A stretch of DNA of 64,000 nt from Hamadaea flava (GCF_024172085.1 NZ_JAMZDZ010000001.1:6696001-6760000); one strand, 5' to 3'. Shown: positions 7,438-15,147, counted from the stretch's first letter. Numbers and translations: made by a program. The notes: generated from the sequence alone by a model not told the origin.

Positions 7438-8987
7438 CCGTCGGCATGTCCTTGCGGGGTGACCGGATTCACCGGTACGTCAACGCGTTCTGCCCGCACT
7501 GTCACGCGACCGATCCCGAGCTGGCCCAGGTCCGGCGGTTGTCGGGATGGCTGGCCGAACGCGACGGGCGGATCTGGCTCGAACGCGGCTGCCCGGAGCA
7601 CGGCCTGGTGCGGACGCTCTACGACGAGAACCCCGAGATCCTGAGCTACCTGGAGGAGTGGACCGCGCCGACCAAGGCGCACGTGCCCGATCTGGCGGGG
7701 AACTTCGCGCCGGTGCCTTCGGCGTACCTGGACGGGTTGCCGGAGATGCAGACCCAGCACACCTGCATCCTGCTGGCCGATCTCACCGACCACTGCAACC
7801 TCAAGTGCCCGACCTGCTTCGCCAACTCGTCGCCGCAGATCAGCGGGGTCGTCCCGCTCGCCGATGTGTTGTCGAGTGTGGACACCCGGCTGTCGCGGGA
7901 GAACGACCGCATCGACGTCCTCATGCTGTCGGGCGGGGAGCCGACCCTCTACCCCCAGCTCGAAGAGCTGCTCGCCGAACTGATCGCCCGGCCCGTCACC
8001 CGCATCCTGATCAACACCAACGGAGTGAAGATCGCCCGCGAGCCGGAGCTGGTCGCGCTCCTGAAGAAACACCGCGAGCGCGTCGAGGTCTACCTGCAGT
8101 ACGACGGCCCGTCGGCGGCCACCAGCCGGCACCATCGAGGCGCCGACCTCACCCGGCTCAAGGAACAGGCGATCGACGCGCTGTCGGCGGCCGGCATCTT
8201 CACCACCCTGACCATGACCTGCGCCCTCGGCGTGAACGACGACGAGATCGGCGCGGTCGTCAAACGCGCCCTCGACACTCCATACATCGGCGGGGTCTCC
8301 ATCCAGCCCCAGTTCGGTTCCGGCCGCTCGGCGCCGATCGACTCACAGGACCGGTTGACGCACACCGGCGTACTCGCAAGATTGGAGCCGCAGACCGGCG
8401 GAATCGTCACGTGGCGCGATCTGACCGCACTGCCTTGCTCGCACCCGCATTGCTGTTCCGTCGGGTACCTGCTGAAGGACGATTCGAACGAGTGGCGGTC
8501 GTTGACCGCGCTGATCGGCCATGAGCGGCTGAAGGCGTTCCTGGAACTGTCGCCCGACCTCGTGGCGAACCGCATCGCGGACACCGAGCTGCCTGCGGTC
8601 ATGCGGGGCGTGGTCAAGCAGTCGTTGCTGGACCTGCTCTCGGAGCAGTCGTCGCTGTCCCACCCGCGTGTCGGCGACCTGTGGAAGGACATCTGCGAGA
8701 ACTGCGACCTGGGCATCTCGACACTGCTCACGCTGGCCTCGTCGGCGCTGCCCGGCGGCCGGGACCGGCTCCGCAAGCTGCTGGCCGAACGGGTCAAGCG
8801 GATCACGATCAAGCCGTTCATGGACATCAACACGATGATCGAGGAACGGCTCACACAGTGCTGCGTCCACGTCGCCACTCGCTCGTCGGCCGGCGCCGAT
8901 CAGTGCGCGCCGTTCTGCGCGGTCCAAGCCTGGCCTGCGCTGTCGGCACAGCGGCTGCCCCGCGCGATGCTGCCGGTGATCTCGTGA
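7434..8987 (+). CDS. Tes-like multi-cluster radical SAM enzyme (COG1964/MJ0619 type)
   Basis: A 517-residue iron-sulfur enzyme. Residues 20-56 form a rubredoxin-like knuckle pair (CPHC at 20-23, CPEH at 53-56). The radical SAM motif CNLKCPTC is at 121-128, and GGEP at 167-170 binds SAM. Extra cysteines at 335/340/341 (PCSHPHCC), 421/424 (CENC), 476/477 (QCCVHV) and 491/495 (QCAPFC) are placed as expected for two auxiliary [4Fe-4S] clusters. This pattern matches archaeal tetraether lipid synthase (MJ0619), which joins lipid tails by sp3 C-C coupling through three clusters and a rubredoxin-like iron. The actinobacterial clade has, to my knowledge, no assigned reaction. It overlaps the Lgt-like gene by 4 bp and the following 2-TM gene by 4 bp. 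Joining or alkylating acyl chains is inference; a pterin methylase role once proposed for MJ0619 is the alternative. Confidence 0.8.
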   Translation: MTVGMSLRGDRIHRYVNAFCPHCHATDPELAQVRRLSGWLAERDGRIWLERGCPEHGLVRTLYDENPEILSYLEEWTAPTKAHVPDLAGNFAPVPSAYLDGLPEMQTQHTCILLADLTDHCNLKCPTCFANSSPQISGVVPLADVLSSVDTRLSRENDRIDVLMLSGGEPTLYPQLEELLAELIARPVTRILINTNGVKIAREPELVALLKKHRERVEVYLQYDGPSAATSRHHRGADLTRLKEQAIDALSAAGIFTTLTMTCALGVNDDEIGAVVKRALDTPYIGGVSIQPQFGSGRSAPIDSQDRLTHTGVLARLEPQTGGIVTWRDLTALPCSHPHCCSVGYLLKDDSNEWRSLTALIGHERLKAFLELSPDLVANRIADTELPAVMRGVVKQSLLDLLSEQSSLSHPRVGDLWKDICENCDLGISTLLTLASSALPGGRDRLRKLLAERVKRITIKPFMDINTMIEERLTQCCVHVATRSSAGADQCAPFCAVQAWPALSAQRLPRAMLPVIS

Positions 8988-9229
8988 ACCAGCAGCCCTA
9001 CGACCCACTGCGACTGTGCGTGTACGCGACGATCGCGCTCCTAGGCTGGCTGCTCGGCCCGGTCGCGCTGGTGATCTTCGCCGGGATCGGGTTCGCGGGA
9101 TACTGGCGGGCGCGGCGGGCCGGGCTCACGCGATCGAAGTGCTTCCTGCGGGATACGCGGCTGGTGCTGGCGTACCTCGGTGTGCTGACGCTGGCGGGGC
9201 TCGGCGGCATCGTCTGGTGGATCCTCTAA
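8984..9229 (+). CDS. Two-helix small membrane protein, last gene of the Lgt/Tes-like unit
   Basis: An 81-residue protein starting with GTG 8984, which overlaps the radical SAM stop (GTGA). Two hydrophobic helices flank a basic loop: roughly residues 13-35 (CVYATIALLGWLLGPVALV) and 60-81 (LAYLGVLTLAGLGGIVWWIL). The loop WRARRAGLTRSKCF is strongly positive and should face the cytoplasm. No family is recognised. The 4-bp coupling suggests it is made in proportion to the Tes-like enzyme and might anchor it at the membrane (inference). No terminator hairpin is obvious before the decayed region that follows. Confidence 0.7.
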   Translation: MNQQPYDPLRLCVYATIALLGWLLGPVALVIFAGIGFAGYWRARRAGLTRSKCFLRDTRLVLAYLGVLTLAGLGGIVWWIL

Positions 9230-9253
9230 CCGTCGACCTTCGCCAGCTGACGG

Positions 9254-9485
9254 TCATGGACACGGCTCAGTGCGAGCGACGCCGTCATCGCGCCCCACCC
9301 ACTCCATCAGCTCCCAGAACGCGCTGAACGCCAGGCATACGCAGAAGGTGAGCGGGTTCAACCATCGGCTTCCCGGTAGCCGATGGTTGGGTCAGGACTT
9401 CCCGCACGAGGATCGCCGGGGCGAATCCCTGGAGGAAATGGCCGATCCGGTCGTACGGGTTGCGATCCAGTGCGGTATCACGGTG
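9254..9485 (-). pseudogene. Broken DUF2238 (YjdF-like) membrane protein gene
   Basis: Two pieces of a DUF2238 protein are readable on the minus strand in different frames. From 9485 the frame reads TALDRNPYDRIGHFLQGF then APAILVREVL, close to the family block NHYDRIGHFFQGFVPA. From about 9350 down to the TGA at 9256-9254 another frame reads LTFCVCLAFSAFWELMEWVG, the family's next helix. The frame change falls at a perfect 12-bp stem-loop (9359-9389). An in-frame stop (9488-9486) precedes the first block, so the N-terminal half is missing. The gene is dead by truncation plus frameshift. DUF2238 proteins are integral membrane proteins of unknown function. Confidence 0.6.
9359..9389. repeat. Perfect 12-bp stem-loop inside the DUF2238 remnant
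   Basis: CAACCATCGGCT (9359-9370) and AGCCGATGGTTG (9378-9389) are exact inverted repeats around a 7-nt loop TCCCGGT. There is no T-tract, so an intrinsic terminator is unlikely. It lies where the reading frame of the DUF2238 remnant changes and may be an inserted palindromic element or a scar. Confidence 0.6.
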
Positions 9486-9558
9486 TCACCCGCGCCCGGC
9501 CCACTCTGGACGGTGCGCCTTCGGTGGTCGACGCCGACCGTCGTGGTCGCGGAGACGT

Positions 9559-9708
9559 GCGTGTTGGTGGGCTTCGCTCCGCGCGAGCGTGGTGGTGAGG
9601 TTTCGCTCAGCGACGTGCGTGGTGGTGAGGTTTCGCTCAGCGACGTGCGTGGTGGTGAGGCTGCGCTCCGCGATGAGCGTGGCGGTGAGGGTTGGCGTCG
9701 CAACGAGC
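9559..9708. repeat. Five 30-bp tandem repeats
   Basis: Units begin at 9559, 9589, 9619, 9649 and 9679. The second and third are identical (GTGGTGGTGAGGTTTCGCTC followed by AGCGACGTGC); the others diverge at several positions. The period is a multiple of three, so all frames stay open through the array, but none has homology. There are no spacers, so this is a minisatellite and not a CRISPR. It sits between the two gene remnants of this island. Confidence 0.8.
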
Positions 9709-9717
9709 ACGATCGTG

Positions 9718-9780
9718 TGATCTCCGGAGGCTCACGCACCCAACCGCCGCTCGGTGAGGTGCGTGGCGCTCCGGAGATCA
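9718..9780. repeat. 12-bp inverted repeat pair beside the minisatellite
   Basis: TGATCTCCGGAG (9718-9729) and CTCCGGAGATCA (9769-9780) are exact inverted repeats separated by 39 bp. They lie between the tandem array and the HNH remnant and could be ends of a small excised or degraded element. Confidence 0.45.
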
Positions 9781-9819
9781 TCGCGGCGGTCGGCGATCCG
9801 CGTGGCGCGCGCACCGCTG

Positions 9820-10012
9820 GAACACCATCGACCCAACCGTCGACCGGTGAGGTATACGGCGTTCCACCGACGGGCGGCCGATCCGAATCTGGGTTTGCTG
9901 TGCCGGCATCATCATCGGCTCAGGCACAAGGGCGGCTTTACGCGAACTGGGCCGATTCCGCTGGACCAGCCCGAACGGCCGTTCTTACGAGGTATTCCCC
10001 GAACCGCCATAG
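9820..10012 (+). pseudogene. C-terminal remnant of an HNH endonuclease (DUF222/HNH type)
   Basis: One frame reads ADPNLGLLCRHHHRLRHKGG at about 9876-9935, the second half of an HNH nuclease motif (NLxLLCRxHHRxxH). About 20 bp later a different frame reads FRWTSPNGRSYEVFPEPP and stops at TAG 10010, which is exactly the C-terminus usual for actinobacterial DUF222/HNH proteins. A frameshift between about 9936 and 9960 separates the two, and no DUF222 domain remains upstream. The left edge is approximate. These nucleases are multicopy and often decay, so this is probably the scar of one such gene. Confidence 0.6.
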
Positions 10013-10115
10013 CCGGCTGGGCGTACGTCGGGAGGATGAGGTGGTCCCGTCGGAGTATCCGAAGTAGACACAGCGGCGGACGACCGCCGGGGTTGCCCGC
10101 GCCTAGCGTCGCGGC

Positions 10116-11264
10116 ATGACTCACCTCTCCCGTAGAAGCCTGATCCTGGGGAGCGCGGCCGTCGCCTCGGCGGCCCTGCTCCCGGCGACCGCTGCGTCGG
10201 CGACGTCCAGCCCGCTGCACCTGCTGCGCCCGACCGGCCCGTACGCGGTCGGCGCGACGGCCCGGTATGTGCGGGACACTTCGCGCTCCGATCCGTGGGT
10301 GCCCAGCGTGCCCGCGCGCGAACTCATGATCACCATCTGGTACCCGACGCGCGACCGGCGGGGCGGGCGGTGGGCGTACATGTCGGCCGAGGAGTCCCGG
10401 CTGTTCATCGAGGGCAAGCAGAACTTCGACCTGCCGCTGGACATCTTGAGCACGGTGCGGACGTTCGCGTACGCCGAGGCGAAGCCGATGGGCCGGCCCC
10501 GGAGCCTGCCGCTCGTGGTGCTCTCGCCGGGGTACACGCAGCCTCGCAATTCGCTGTCGGCCCTGGCCGAGGACCTGGCCAGCCACGGCTACGTCGTCGT
10601 GGCGATCGACCACACCTACGAGACGTACGCCGTGACCTTCCCGGACGGCCGGGTCGCCGGGTGCGACACCTGCGCGTTCGACGACGACCGGACGTTCTTC
10701 GCCCGCCTCTACGAGGTACGCGCCGCCGACGTCTCCTTCGTGCTCGACCAGCTTCTGGGTGCGCAGCCGGTGTGGTCGGGCGGCCACCTCATCGATCCGA
10801 GCCGGATCGGGATGTCGGGGCACTCGGCCGGCGGGGCGAGCGCGATTCCCGCGATTCTCGGCGACCGGCGGATCCGGGCCGGCGTCAACATGGACGGCAG
10901 CTCCACGGGGTACACGCCGCCCGCTCCGGTGACCCGGCCGTTCCTGCTGCTCGGTACGCAGTCCTTCCACTCCCCGAACGGCCCGGACGCCTCATGGCAG
11001 CTCGACTGGGACCTCATGACGGGCTGGAAGCGGTGGATCACCGTGGCCGGGACGGAACACGCCTCCTTCAACGACCTGGCGTTGTTCGGCGAGCAACTCG
11101 GCATCGACTTCGGGGCCACGACGACCGGTACACGATCTACGCAGATCACCCGGCGGCTCAATCGGGCGATGTTCGACCGGCATCTGCGGCACCGGGCGGA
11201 GCCGTTGCTCGACCGAGCGGACCCGCGCTACCCCGAGATCACGGTCGCTGCGACCGGCGGCTAG
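10116..11264 (+). CDS. Secreted alpha/beta hydrolase, PAF-acetylhydrolase-like
   Basis: A 382-residue protein with a twin-arginine-type signal (SRRSLILGSAAVASAALLPA, cleavage near residue 30). The mature part is an alpha/beta hydrolase with the nucleophile elbow GHSAGGAS (Ser near residue 240), VVAIDHTYE before it and TEHASF near 315 as the likely catalytic His. The fold resembles type II platelet-activating-factor acetylhydrolases and streptomycete lipases, which cut short ester chains outside the cell. Start ATG 10116: TAGCGT at 10104-10109 lies 6 nt upstream, consistent with a leaderless transcript. It follows the decayed island and is not linked to the lipid unit. Substrate is not predictable. 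Confidence 0.8.
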   Translation: MTHLSRRSLILGSAAVASAALLPATAASATSSPLHLLRPTGPYAVGATARYVRDTSRSDPWVPSVPARELMITIWYPTRDRRGGRWAYMSAEESRLFIEGKQNFDLPLDILSTVRTFAYAEAKPMGRPRSLPLVVLSPGYTQPRNSLSALAEDLASHGYVVVAIDHTYETYAVTFPDGRVAGCDTCAFDDDRTFFARLYEVRAADVSFVLDQLLGAQPVWSGGHLIDPSRIGMSGHSAGGASAIPAILGDRRIRAGVNMDGSSTGYTPPAPVTRPFLLLGTQSFHSPNGPDASWQLDWDLMTGWKRWITVAGTEHASFNDLALFGEQLGIDFGATTTGTRSTQITRRLNRAMFDRHLRHRAEPLLDRADPRYPEITVAATGG

Positions 11265-11315
11265 CAGACTCCACGGCGGACTCCGTGAACGCGTCGTAGG
11301 CGCGACACTGAGCGG

Positions 11316-11756
11316 ATGCGAAATCGATCCGTCCTCCTCGACGCCGGCCGAGGCGCGCTGACCGGAGCCGCCGTGGTGGCCGGCGGTTTCGTGGCCTATC
11401 TCTTCGGCGACTGGTACGCCCGTGGCACGAGCAACAACTACACGAACAGCGCCGACGCCTTCGGCGACTTCGCGTTCGCGTTTCTGTTCGCGGCTGTCGT
11501 GTTGTGCGCGGCCGGGGCGTACCTCGCCGCATGGTTGTGCCACCTGCGTCGGCCACTGCTGATCGCCATCGGGGGCAATATCCTGAGTGTGGTCGCGATC
11601 GTCAGCGTGTTGAGCCGGAGCCCAAATCCAAGCCTGAGCCTCCGCCTCGTCGCGGAGATCGCGGTCCCGATCGTGATCTTCGCCATCGTCGGAGCGGCCT
11701 TCTCGACCCGTTCGACCCGAGAGGTCTCGGCGTCGCCGGCCGCGCCGCGCGGCTGA
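11316..11756 (+). CDS. Four-helix membrane protein of unknown function
   Basis: A 146-residue protein with four hydrophobic segments (about 12-30, 48-72, 78-98 and 108-128), the second being FAFAFLFAAVVLCAAGAYLA. Charged residues at the ends of helices suggest both termini are cytoplasmic. No family or motif is recognised. It starts at ATG 11316, 51 bp after the hydrolase stop, and is convergent with the VOC gene, leaving 4 bp between the stops. It may be co-transcribed with the hydrolase. Confidence 0.6.
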   Translation: MRNRSVLLDAGRGALTGAAVVAGGFVAYLFGDWYARGTSNNYTNSADAFGDFAFAFLFAAVVLCAAGAYLAAWLCHLRRPLLIAIGGNILSVVAIVSVLSRSPNPSLSLRLVAEIAVPIVIFAIVGAAFSTRSTREVSASPAAPRG

Positions 11757-11760
11757 GCGG

Positions 11761-12483
11761 CTAAGGAGTGCGGGAGGTCAGGCAGTAGACGCCGCCCGCC
11801 GGATCTCGCATCACCGTCCACCGCGGACGCGTGTCCACCACGACCGCGCCCAGCGAGACGTGCCAGGCGACCGCGGCGGGGACGTCGGAGCACGCCAGGT
11901 CCAGGTGCATCGCCGGACGGTCGGCGGCGCTCCCGAGCCGCTGCACGAGGATGCGGACGGGCAGCGTCGGCGGCGGCACGACCCGGGAGAACTCGGGGAG
12001 GGTCGCCGCCTGCGACTCCCAGCCGGTGACCGCCGCCCAGAAGGCGTACTCGGTCTCGAAGCCGTCGGGGAGCGCGTCGACGCACATCTGATCGGCCCGG
12101 ACGCGCACGCCTGACGGGCCGGTCACCGGGGCCGGTCGGGTCTGCTCCTTGTGCCACGGAACGGCGCAGAAGAAGTGACCGGCGGGGGAGCGCAGCACGG
12201 CCCAGTCGCCGTGGTCGGCCGTCATGGCGGCGCCCGCATCGAGCGCGCTGGTGATGAAGGCGCGGACGTCGGTGACGGCGAAGTCGAGGTGCCCGCCGCC
12301 AGGTCCGCCCACTGCCTGAAGCTTCAGGAAGGCGTCGCCGGTCACGGGCTGAAAGGTCGCGAACTCGCCGTTCTCGCCACGCCTCGGGGAGAGCGCCGTC
12401 TCCGTCGCCTGTGTCCAGAACTCGGCCGCCGTCTCGAACCGATCGGCGGGACGGTCGAGGAACGCGTACGCCCAGCGGATCAT
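11761..12483 (-). CDS. Double-VOC (glyoxalase/bleomycin resistance superfamily) protein
   Basis: A 240-residue cytoplasmic protein with two tandem VOC modules. The first (about 1-115) contains GGGHLDFAVTDV and LRSPAGHFFCAVPW; the second (about 125-240) contains MHLDLACSDV and MRDPAGGVYCL. The (H/M)xDxxxxDV and DPxGxxxCL patterns are typical of actinobacterial glyoxalase-like proteins, often of unknown substrate. ATG 12483 overlaps the TGA of the upstream LOG gene (ATGA), so the pair is coupled. Earlier in-frame starts lie within the LOG gene and have no homology. Function could be resistance, a metal-dependent lyase or dioxygenase, or ligand binding; residues do not settle it. Confidence 0.8.
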   Translation of the reverse strand: MIRWAYAFLDRPADRFETAAEFWTQATETALSPRRGENGEFATFQPVTGDAFLKLQAVGGPGGGHLDFAVTDVRAFITSALDAGAAMTADHGDWAVLRSPAGHFFCAVPWHKEQTRPAPVTGPSGVRVRADQMCVDALPDGFETEYAFWAAVTGWESQAATLPEFSRVVPPPTLPVRILVQRLGSAADRPAMHLDLACSDVPAAVAWHVSLGAVVVDTRPRWTVMRDPAGGVYCLTSRTP

Positions 12484-13007
12484 CGCAGCGCCGCCCAGAC
12501 CTCGTCGAGCGACGGCGCGACGGTGACGGCCGCCAGGAGCGCCGGGTTGATCAGCGGCCGCGACCCCAGCCAGTCCACCAGGCCGGCGTAGAAGCCGTCC
12601 GCGTCGAGCAGCACGAGGGGCTTGCTGTGCAGGCGCAGCTGTGGACCGGTCGTCCACACCTCGAACAGTTCGTCCAGGGTGCCCAGGCCGCCCGGCAGCA
12701 CCAGGAAGGCGTCAGCCTTGTCGATCATGATGGACTTCCGGGCGGCGAGATCCGGCGAGACGATCAGCTCGTCCACCTCCGGGCTCGCCCGTTCGAGGGT
12801 GACCAGGCCCTCGGGCATCACCCCGGTCACCGGTACGCCCGCTGCGTGGGCGGCCTTAGCCAGCTCGCCCATCATCCCCAGCCCGCCGCCGCCGTAGATC
12901 AGCGAATGGCCCTCGCGCGCGAGCCCACGGCCGGTCTCGCGGGCCAGGTCGAAGAAGGATTCGGGGGCGTCGGGCTTGCCCGAGCAGAAAACGCAGACGG
13001 CGGCCAC
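12480..13007 (-). CDS. LOG-family nucleotide phosphoribohydrolase
   Basis: A 175-residue Rossmann-fold enzyme of the LOG (LONELY GUY) family, which releases a base from a nucleoside 5'-monophosphate such as cytokinin ribotides or AMP. Both signatures are present: YGGGGLGMMG near residue 40 and PGGLGTLDELFE near residue 107. Start is GTG 13007. It overlaps the VOC gene downstream by 4 bp. Bacterial LOG proteins were once mislabelled lysine decarboxylases. The length is slightly short compared with the usual 180-195 residues, but no motif is missing. Confidence 0.88.
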   Translation of the reverse strand: MAAVCVFCSGKPDAPESFFDLARETGRGLAREGHSLIYGGGGLGMMGELAKAAHAAGVPVTGVMPEGLVTLERASPEVDELIVSPDLAARKSIMIDKADAFLVLPGGLGTLDELFEVWTTGPQLRLHSKPLVLLDADGFYAGLVDWLGSRPLINPALLAAVTVAPSLDEVWAALR

Positions 13008-13017
13008 GCGACCGATC

Positions 13018-13322
13018 CTAGACGGGACCGCCGCCCTGCTTGCCGGAGATCAAAGCCCACACGACGGCCGCCACACCACCGGCGGTCAGCAGCGAGCAGA
13101 GCGCCAGCCGGCCCTGTCGCCGGCGGTCGCGCAGCGGAAGCCGACTTCGGTGACTCTCGCCCCGAAGGGGTTCTCCCGGCTCAGTTCGCCGGTGACGATC
13201 CTGGTCGCCGGAGCACCCGGGGCCGGCAAGGACATGCTCTGCGACTCCTGGACGTCGGCGCAGCGCGGGGCGAACACGCCCGTCACCAGACTCCGAAGGG
13301 CCCGGGTGACCTGGCGAACCGG
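13018..13322 (-). pseudogene. Possible broken small membrane-protein gene
   Basis: This 305-bp gap has strongly G/C-biased third positions on the minus strand, but in two different frames. From about 13316 to 13130 one frame reads TGVFAPRCADVQESQS and RENPFGARVTEVGFRC. Nearer 13018 another reads RRRQGRLALC, then a clear hydrophobic helix LLTAGGVAAVVWALIS and GKQGGGPV before TAG 13018. No normal start precedes the helix frame. A single frameshift near 13130 would join them. The GFRC ending recalls SUMF1-type proteins, but that is weak. It could also be untranslated DNA with chance coding bias. Confidence 0.3.
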
Positions 13323-14183
13323 TCAGGCGCGTACGCGGAACGGGGCGAGGACCTCGCGCACATAGCCGACCGCGTCCCAGTCGTCGTCACCGTGCGCGAT
13401 CGTGCTGAGCACCTCGCGCAGGTGCAGCACCCGCATGCGATCCGCCCAGCCGTCGACCAACGGCGCGATCTCGGCGTACGCCGAGAAGAAGCGCGCCGAC
13501 GACGGCGGTCGCGGGGAGCACCACATCATGCTGAGGTCGACCTCGGCCCAGGCGTAGGAGACGGCCGGGTCGATGACGGCGACGCCGCCGTCGGGCGTGC
13601 CGAGGATGTTGCCGGTCCAGAGATCCCCGTGAGTGAGGCAGGCCGGCTGCGCGGGGATCAGCTCGGGCAGCCGCTCGCAGAGCCGTTCCAGGGCACGCCG
13701 GTCCTCGGCCGTGAACTTCGTGATGTCCGGCAGCCATCGGAGGATGCGGTGCTCGGCGAAGAATTCATGCCCGTCGGTGTGCCATGTGTTGACCTGCCGC
13801 ATCCGGCCGAGCCAGCCGTCGGCGGGCCAGCCGAAGCGGTCGGCGGCCGTCGAGGTGTGCAGGCGTGCGAGCGCCCGGCCCAACGCCGCCCAGGCGTCGT
13901 CGGTGTCGGGGAACGCCGGGAACGGCGCGAGCACCAGCAGCTTGGGCGAGACGTGCAGGACGTCCGGCGTACGCAGCCCGGCGTCGCGCAACGCGGCGAG
14001 CCCGGCGGCCTCGACCTCGAAGACGTCCGGATCGTCCGTCCGAAGCGTCTTCGCGAAGACCTGCGTACCGGTGGAGAAGAGGGTGGCGACCCCGGCCTGT
14101 GCGATCACCCCGCCTCCGGCGGGCTGCACGGACTCCGCATCGAACCCGGCCAACCGCAGGCGCCAGCGCAGAAGCTCGGTCAC
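13323..14183 (-). CDS. Fructosamine-3-kinase family protein
   Basis: A 286-residue kinase-like protein. It has the catalytic loop THGDLWTGNIL near residue 190 and the Mg-binding VAVIDPAVSYAWAEVDLSM, both typical of ketosamine/fructosamine kinases, plus FAKTL with the ATP-binding Lys near residue 45. These enzymes phosphorylate sugars attached to amines of proteins or small molecules and start deglycation. GTG 14183 is preceded 6 nt upstream by TATTCT (14190-14195), so the transcript is probably leaderless; the divergent carboxypeptidase has a similar box in the same 37-bp gap. The family is sometimes confused with aminoglycoside phosphotransferases, but the DLWTGN loop favours FN3K. Confidence 0.85.
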   Translation of the reverse strand: MTELLRWRLRLAGFDAESVQPAGGGVIAQAGVATLFSTGTQVFAKTLRTDDPDVFEVEAAGLAALRDAGLRTPDVLHVSPKLLVLAPFPAFPDTDDAWAALGRALARLHTSTAADRFGWPADGWLGRMRQVNTWHTDGHEFFAEHRILRWLPDITKFTAEDRRALERLCERLPELIPAQPACLTHGDLWTGNILGTPDGGVAVIDPAVSYAWAEVDLSMMWCSPRPPSSARFFSAYAEIAPLVDGWADRMRVLHLREVLSTIAHGDDDWDAVGYVREVLAPFRVRA

Positions 14184-14220
14184 GCACCAAGAATAAGCGC
14201 GGCCCCGCTAAGCTGCCGTC
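14184..14220. promoter_or_regulatory. Back-to-back leaderless promoters
   Basis: The 37 bp between two divergent starts hold a minus-strand TATTCT (14190-14195), 6 nt before GTG 14183, and a plus-strand TAAGCT (14209-14214), 6 nt before ATG 14221. Both genes are probably read from their first coding base. There is no room for ribosome binding sites. Confidence 0.6.
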
Positions 14221-15147
14221 ATGATCGATCCCGTCCGCCCGGCCGCCCTCGCCGCCGGTGACCTGGTGGCCCTGGTCTCGCCGTCCGGACCGGTCCGGTC
14301 CGTCCGCGCCGACGCCGCGGTCGGCGTGCTGACCGGATGGGAGCTGCGGACCCGGCTGGGCCGGCACGCCCTGGCCCGCACCGGGTACCTCGCCGGCACG
14401 GATGAGCAGCGGCTGGCCGACCTCAACGAGGCGTTCGCCGACCCCGAGGTGCGGGCCGTGCTCTGCCTCCGGGGTGGCTACGGCATGCAGCGCATCGTCG
14501 ACGGGCTCGACCTCGACGCGGTCCGCGCCGATCCGAAGCTGGTCATGGGATTCTCCGACATCACCGCGTTGCACCTGGCGCTGTGGCAGGGCGCTCGGCT
14601 CGCGACCGTGCACGGTCCGGTGGCGGCGCAGCTGGACAAGGGCGCGCAGTCGCCGACCGCGCTGGGCGCGAAGACCGTCCTGATGTCGTCCGCGCCGGTG
14701 ACGGTCAAGGCCGACGAGGCGGAGAGCACGTTCCGCGTACGCCGGGTGGGGCGCGCCGAGGGTGTGCTGATCGGCGGCAATCTCGCGATGCTGGCCAGCA
14801 GCGTCGGCACCCCGCACATGCCCGACCTGACCGGGGCGATCCTGCTGGTCGAGGACGTCAACGAGCAGCCCTACCGGATCGACCGGATGCTGACCCAACT
14901 GCTGCGCTCGGGCGCGCTCGACGGGCTGGCGGGTGTCGCGATCGGACAGTTCACCGACTGCGACGCCGAGGGCGGCCCGGCCGCGGAGGAGGTGCTGGAG
15001 GAACGGCTCGCGCCGTTGGGCGTACCACTCTTGGGCGGACTGCCGATCGGGCACGGCGATCAGCACGTGGCGATCGGGGTCGGAGTGCCCGCGGTCCTGG
15101 ACGCCACAGCGGGCACGCTGCACGTCCAACCCGTAGGACGAGCGTAA
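14221..15147 (+). CDS. ldcA: LD-carboxypeptidase (peptidase family S66)
   Basis: A 308-residue enzyme that trims the terminal D-Ala from murein tetrapeptides during peptidoglycan recycling. The S66 nucleophile sits in VMGFSDITALH (Ser near residue 102), the Glu in LLVEDVNEQPYRIDRML near 215, and the His in PIGHGDQH near 280, completing the Ser-Glu-His triad. LRGGYGMQR near 82 is another family block. No signal peptide, so it acts in the cytoplasm. TAAGCT 6 nt before ATG 14221 suggests a leaderless transcript. The length fits the family. Some S66 members (MccF) cleave toxic aminoacyl nucleotides instead; that cannot be excluded from sequence. Confidence 0.88.
   Translation: MIDPVRPAALAAGDLVALVSPSGPVRSVRADAAVGVLTGWELRTRLGRHALARTGYLAGTDEQRLADLNEAFADPEVRAVLCLRGGYGMQRIVDGLDLDAVRADPKLVMGFSDITALHLALWQGARLATVHGPVAAQLDKGAQSPTALGAKTVLMSSAPVTVKADEAESTFRVRRVGRAEGVLIGGNLAMLASSVGTPHMPDLTGAILLVEDVNEQPYRIDRMLTQLLRSGALDGLAGVAIGQFTDCDAEGGPAAEEVLEERLAPLGVPLLGGLPIGHGDQHVAIGVGVPAVLDATAGTLHVQPVGRA

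Noticed and set aside
9559-9708. Regular 30-bp repeats as a CRISPR array
   Set aside because: Units are directly adjacent without spacers, and no cas genes are nearby.
9270-10067. A 265-codon plus-strand frame in the decayed island
   Set aside because: It runs through the tandem repeats and antisense to the DUF2238 remnant and has no recognisable domain; it exists because the repeat period is a multiple of three.
13130-13290. A Walker-A-like peptide (LVAGAPGAGKD) on the plus strand
   Set aside because: No other P-loop elements follow, the frame overlaps the LOG gene antisense, and codon bias supports the minus strand instead.
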